A DNA stretch of 7,647 nucleotides, taken from contig JAGAJA010000005.1 in the NCBI GenBank assembly GCA_017829075.1, forward strand, positions 1 through 7,647. Direction: 5' to 3'. Made by a program: the position numbers and the translations under genes. Positions 5,000-7,647 of this stretch are shown in pieces; position 1 is the stretch's first letter; each line of letters starts with the position of its first letter. Source of the stretch: Oscillospiraceae bacterium (lineage in GTDB: Bacteria > Bacillota_A > Clostridia > Oscillospirales > Ruminococcaceae). Under the pieces are notes generated by a model. The model made no database searches. It was not told where the DNA came from and saw only the letters and a list, made by a program, of their open reading frames with translations.

Positions 5000-6058
5000 A
5001 TGCGAAAGTTCGACTACACATTCCTGAAAAAAATCAGCGTCTCCGCTGACATAATGAACTCTGCGACCTCGATATACGAGATGAAAGCAAAGGCAGAGCT
5101 GCGCCGAACCGACTTCGCGGACGTATTCTCGGCGATGGAATCCGTCGCGAAGATACAGTCGGTGAAAAGCTCCAACGCCATCGAGGGGATAATCACGACG
5201 GACAAGCGTATCCGCGACATTGTGAACAAATCCACCGCGCCGCAGGGACAAAACGAGCTTGAAATCGCAGGCTACCGCGACGCGCTAGACCTTATCCACA
5301 GCAGTTACTCCGACATTCCGTTCAGCGAAAAAAGCATACTGGAGCTGCACCGAATGCTTCTCCAGCCAAGCGGCGACGACCTCGCGGGGAAGTACAAGAC
5401 GGAGGACAATTTCATCATGGAAACCGACCGCCGGGGAGTACGCAGCGTGCGCTTCACGTCGGTTCCAGCAAACGAAACTGCCTCAGCTATGGAACAGCTT
5501 ATTCTTGCGTATCACGACGCGTATTCGGAGTCGGAAATCAACCCACTGCTGCTTATCCCGTGCGTGATTCTGGATTTCCTCTGCATTCACCCGTTTCGCG
5601 ACGGAAACGGCAGAATGTCAAGATTGCTGTCGCTGCTGTTGCTGTATAAATGCGGATTCAGCGCGGGAAAATATGTGTCAATTGAGGAACAGATAAACAC
5701 CTACAAAAATTATTATTACACGTCCTTGCAGAAATCCTCTGAGCGCTGGCACGAGAACGATAACAGCTACTTTCCGTTCATCGACAACTATCTGTTTAAC
5801 CTGAAAATGAGTTACTTTGAACTTGACAGCAGATTTGCGAAGTTCAAGGATAAAAAGATAACAAAGAAACAGCGAATCGGGGAGTTTATAACGGGCAGTC
5901 TGCTGCCTGTTTCCAAACGTGATATTTGCGACAAACTTCCCGACATCAGCGTTACGACCGTCGAGGTCGAACTCGGCAGATTACTGAAATCCGGCGAAAT
6001 CGAGAAAATCGGAAACGGACGCGGGACGAAATACCGCGCTGTAAACAAGACTGAATAA
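5000..6058 (+). CDS. Fic family protein with C-terminal winged helix
   Basis: Encodes 352 residues starting at ATG 5000, 5 nt after AAGGAG. It has the architecture of the widespread Fic/DOC regulators: an N-terminal helical region with the inhibitory motif SNAIEG (Ser58, Glu62), the Fic core, and a C-terminal winged helix-turn-helix (about 286-348). The active site HPFRDGNGRMSR (197-208) has catalytic His197 and the intact phosphate-binding DGNGR loop, so the enzyme should be an AMP-transferase held off by its own Glu62. FTSVPANE (152-159) matches the flap region that docks the target strand. It is independent of the HTH-Fic gene: divergent, with a different domain order and its own strong promoter. 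The winged helix and the inverted repeat at the promoter hint at autoregulation. The target is unknown; a toxin-like or a DNA/stress-response role are both possible. Confidence 0.92.
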   Translation: MRKFDYTFLKKISVSADIMNSATSIYEMKAKAELRRTDFADVFSAMESVAKIQSVKSSNAIEGIITTDKRIRDIVNKSTAPQGQNELEIAGYRDALDLIHSSYSDIPFSEKSILELHRMLLQPSGDDLAGKYKTEDNFIMETDRRGVRSVRFTSVPANETASAMEQLILAYHDAYSESEINPLLLIPCVILDFLCIHPFRDGNGRMSRLLSLLLLYKCGFSAGKYVSIEEQINTYKNYYYTSLQKSSERWHENDNSYFPFIDNYLFNLKMSYFELDSRFAKFKDKKITKKQRIGEFITGSLLPVSKRDICDKLPDISVTTVEVELGRLLKSGEIEKIGNGRGTKYRAVNKTE

Positions 6059-6083
6059 TCCCGCGCAACGCATAGCTTCACGC

Positions 6084-6134
6084 GCTGACAAAAAAAGCCC
6101 CTGCTCGTTTTGGACGAACTGGGGTAATGTCAGC
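6084..6134 (-). terminator. Terminator read from the minus strand
   Basis: On the minus strand CCCC-x-GTTCGT pairs with ACGAGC-x-GGGG (with one G-U) around a short loop, and is followed by C and a run of seven T (6091-6097). An outer arm GCTGACA/TGTCAGC (6084-6090, 6128-6134) could extend it. On the plus strand the hairpin lacks a T-run, so it mainly serves minus-strand transcripts, though it may also mark the end of the Fic transcript. Confidence 0.7.
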
Positions 6135-6164
6135 TACGTTCTATTTTGTTACGTTGTACTATAT

Positions 6165-6311
6165 TCAGTGTGTCTTTGCTAGTTGCTCTCGCATTTTGTT
6201 TACCGGCTCAATTAATTTTTGTTCCAGCAATTTATTACACTTTAATTTGATAACACGTATTTTATAACACTCTTTCAACGGAAAATGCGTATTGATATTG
6301 TCAATATAGCT
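6165..6311 (-). pseudogene. Possible 3' remnant of a truncated minus-strand gene
   Basis: On the minus strand 48 sense codons run without a stop from 6311 to TGA 6165-6167, reading YIDNINTHFPLKECYKI, then KCNKLLEQKLIEPVNKM and REQLAKTH. The Lys/Glu-rich, protein-like composition and the rho-independent terminator about 30 bp beyond the stop suggest the tail of a real gene. There is no start codon with a ribosome binding site at its beginning; the frame is closed by TAA at 6312-6314, just where sequence that may be the end of the insertion element begins. I do not recognise the family. An AT-rich chance reading frame is the alternative. Confidence 0.35.
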
Positions 6312-6356
6312 TTACACATTTCGCTCAAAAATTTTGAGCAGCAGTGCAATGGATAT
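6168..6356. other. AT-rich stretch between the second Fic gene and the transposase
   Basis: No intact gene is visible on either strand. Besides the remnant above it holds three similar words (ATTACAC 6234-6240, GATAACAC 6249-6256, TATAACAC 6263-6270), a small repeat TATTGA/TCAATA (6290-6306), and two hairpins at the transposase end described separately. Confidence 0.5.
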
Positions 6357-6368
6357 TTATTCCATTGC
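6323..6368 (-). repeat. Tandem hairpins at the 3' end of the transposase gene
   Basis: GCTCAAAA/TTTTGAGC (6323-6330, 6332-6339, one-base centre) and GCAATGGA/TCCATTGC (6346-6353, 6361-6368) are both perfect. The second places the transposase stop codon (TAA, 6357-6359 on the plus strand) in its loop. They may protect or end the transposase transcript, or be part of the element's terminus. Confidence 0.55.
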
Positions 6369-7343
6369 GGCGGCCGCAGATTTGCCCGTCTTATCCGAGT
6401 AATATCTGCGGCGCTTCTCTGCCGGAGGCATTCCGCCTATCGACGAGCATATCCGGCGGTTATTCCAATAGCTCATGTAGTAGCGCCAGATCATTGTTTT
6501 CAGCTGTTCTGTCGTGTAATCCGTACTTCTTCTGCCGCGGCTGTAAAACAGCTCGTTCTTCATTCGCGCCCACATGCTTTCGCAGCGGGCGTTGTCATGA
6601 CATCTGCCTCCAGCACTGTTCATGCTCTGCTTTACTCCATACTCGTTCAGCGCAGCTCTGTATGAAGCGCTTATGTACTGGCTCCCGCGGTCGGAGTGGA
6701 GTACCGCACCGCAAAATTCTGGATACGCTGCAGCTGTATTTTCGACAGTTGCAGCGCATAACTCGGCTCTCATGTTATCGTCCATTGACAGCCCGACAGC
6801 AGTCAGGTCGTAACAATCAAATATTGCCGACACATATAACTTGCCATTTTTAGCTTTGACTTCCGTGATGTCGGTTACACATTTGCTGAAAGGTTTGTCG
6901 GCTTTAAAATCACGTTTCAGCAGGTCGTCTGACTTTCGCGCTTCGCGGTCCGCCTTCGTGATTCCATTCGGCTTTCGGTTGGGTCTGTGCGTTATTCCGA
7001 TGGCTGTCATTACGCGGTATACCGTGGTTTCACTTGGTATTCCGGAATCCGGATATTTAAGGAGCAGCGCCTTATGCATTTGCTCCCGACCATATGTATC
7101 GTTGCATTCGTCTTCGCTGAGTATCTCCATCATTTTTGCCGCCAGTTCTTCGTGCTTCCAGGGATTATTACGATTTTTCAGATATTCGTGAAATCCCTGA
7201 CGTGTCACTTTCAGCGCTTTGCAGCAGAACGAAATCCTGCCTTTTGCGCCTCCATCGCAGGTTTTGAACGCAATGAACTTCATTCGCTCCTGCTTGTTTA
7301 CTTCCGACGGCTCGCGGCGAAAAAAAGCTGCCGCCTCATTCAA
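6357..7343 (-). CDS. IS3-family transposase OrfB (DDE integrase core)
   Basis: The frame gives 328 residues from TTG 7343. An N-terminal HTH_21-like region (about 35-105, with GYREQM-like YGREQMHKALL) is followed by the rve/DDE integrase core: TDITEV (first Asp), LHSDRGSQY (second Asp) and HDNARCESMWARMKNE (the catalytic Glu, 35 residues on). The tail YWNNRRICSSIGGMPPAE is the usual IS3 C-terminal signature. The core is intact. The same frame stays open upstream to 7481 and encodes a leucine-zipper stretch (7344-7436: LAEEIRQLRSEVKRL and RLQEERDFL), which normally belongs to the OrfA end and is joined to OrfB by -1 frameshifting. Here it is in one frame with no ATG or GTG start. TTG 7343 has GGAGG 11 nt before it, but the true start is uncertain, and without the OrfA HTH transposition may need help in trans. 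Confidence 0.85.
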   Translation of the reverse strand: MNEAAAFFRREPSEVNKQERMKFIAFKTCDGGAKGRISFCCKALKVTRQGFHEYLKNRNNPWKHEELAAKMMEILSEDECNDTYGREQMHKALLLKYPDSGIPSETTVYRVMTAIGITHRPNRKPNGITKADREARKSDDLLKRDFKADKPFSKCVTDITEVKAKNGKLYVSAIFDCYDLTAVGLSMDDNMRAELCAATVENTAAAYPEFCGAVLHSDRGSQYISASYRAALNEYGVKQSMNSAGGRCHDNARCESMWARMKNELFYSRGRRSTDYTTEQLKTMIWRYYMSYWNNRRICSSIGGMPPAEKRRRYYSDKTGKSAAAAME

Positions 7344-7484
7344 GAAATCCCTTTCCTCCTGAAGCCGTTTGTTTTCCTTGTTCAGCCGCTTTACCTCGCT
7401 TCGCAGCTGCCGGATCTCCTCAGCCAGGTAGTGTAGTCTCGAATTTTTGTTTTTTCGAGTGTCAACTCTAAGGGGATTATATCA

Positions 7485-7555
7485 TTTTTGAGATGGCAGT
7501 CTTTTTTTACAGCGCCTCGGTCTGTCGTTTATTGATCATCACAATATTCTTGCCG
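7485..7555. other. Non-coding spacer between AraC-type gene end and IS
   Basis: No reading frame of note. Contains a run of seven T/A at 7502-7508 and a weak ACAG/CTGT pairing at 7509-7525 that is not a convincing terminator. Confidence 0.4.
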
Positions 7556-7647
7556 TCACCGCAGTATCTTTTTTCTGTATTCTGCCGGAGAAAATCCGGT
7601 CACCTGCCTGAACTGCCGTGAGAAGAATTTTTCATCATCGTAACCGC
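7556..7647 (-). CDS. AraC-family transcriptional regulator, C-terminal end (cut by window edge)
   Basis: Reading the minus strand in from the window edge gives GYDDEKFFSRQFRQVTGFSP, then AEYRKKILR and TGA (7556-7558). This is the second helix-turn-helix and the C-terminal signature of AraC/XylS regulators ('GY.D...FSR.F....G.SP..YR'). Only about 30 codons are inside the window; the ligand-binding part and the first HTH lie outside. The stop is at the normal place for the family, so the gene may be complete beyond the edge. It reads toward the IS element. Its target cannot be judged from here. Confidence 0.85.
   Translation of the reverse strand, partial: GYDDEKFFSRQFRQVTGFSPAEYRKKILR

Larger units (their letters stand above)
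6312..7465 (-). mobile_element. IS3-family insertion sequence, probably missing the 5' part of orfA
   Basis: The region is defined by the OrfB transposase and its flanks; the limits are approximate. The right flank (minus strand) reads TTGACACTCGAAAAAAC, with CTCGAA...TTCGAG forming a hairpin at 7438-7459. The left flank reads TTTACACATTTCGCTC with a similar CTCAAAA/TTTTGAG hairpin. These are loosely alike and might be degenerate terminal inverted repeats, but no target duplication was found. There is no room for the usual OrfA helix-turn-helix: only its leucine-zipper end is present, 120 bp from the stop of an AraC-type gene. A TATAAT (7476-7481) and a TTGACA (7460-7465), both on the minus strand, may provide transcription. 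Confidence 0.6.

Noticed and set aside
3122..6311. 12-bp word GTCAATATAGCT at 3122-3133 and again at 6300-6311
   Set aside because: One or two such matches are expected by chance in a window of this size; no longer shared sequence flanks it.
6285..7191. Several plus-strand open frames over the transposase
   Set aside because: All lie antisense to the DDE transposase and lack ribosome binding sites.
1..7647. CRISPR array, tRNA, rRNA or riboswitch
   Set aside because: No regularly spaced repeats, cloverleaf or recognisable aptamer core was seen on either strand.

Overview
This window looks like an accessory, mobile-element-rich part of a Firmicutes genome, most likely a gut Clostridia of the Ruminococcus/Oscillospiraceae type. 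The reasons are strong AGGAGG-type ribosome binding sites, AT-rich intergenic DNA with TTGACA/TATAAT promoters, moderate-GC genes, and a mix of families often seen in Clostridia mobile elements. The taxon is inferred; there is no rRNA or core gene here.

Bases 1-2669 form a compact plus-strand module. A zinc-ribbon/amidoligase gene (8-1127) is broken by an in-frame TGA at 326 and a frameshift near 840. It is followed 1 bp later by an intact class II glutamine amidotransferase (1129-2112), which overlaps by one base a full-length serine resolvase/invertase (2112-2669). A hairpin terminator follows. Amidoligase plus ammonia-releasing glutaminase suggests ATP-dependent amide or peptide-bond formation, but in this copy the ligase is disrupted.

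Bases 2670-3770 hold small genes and debris: a 74-residue unknown protein whose start lies in a 10-bp hairpin; a 14-bp hairpin after it; a Schlafen/AlbA_2-type gene remnant that lost its 5' part and most of its middle; and a 93-residue Nif11-like protein with a good extended -10 promoter.

Bases 3771-6058 are a Fic pair. A minus-strand Fic protein (HTH plus Fic) and a plus-strand Fic protein (Fic plus C-terminal winged helix) are transcribed away from each other. Both have the HPFxDGNGRxxxR-type active site and the SxxxEG autoinhibitory helix motif. Between them is a decayed small gene (about 4738-4916) with a stop and a probable frameshift. The second Fic gene has a perfect consensus promoter with an operator-like inverted repeat around its -10.

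Bases 6059-7647 are largely minus strand: a terminator, a 48-codon open remnant that may be a truncated gene, an IS3-family transposase OrfB with an in-frame leucine zipper but no OrfA helix-turn-helix, and, at the edge, the last 30 or so codons of an AraC-family regulator. Taken together, broken genes (amidoligase, AlbA_2, small inter-Fic gene, probable 5'-truncated IS) alternate with intact ones, as in a decaying mobile island.
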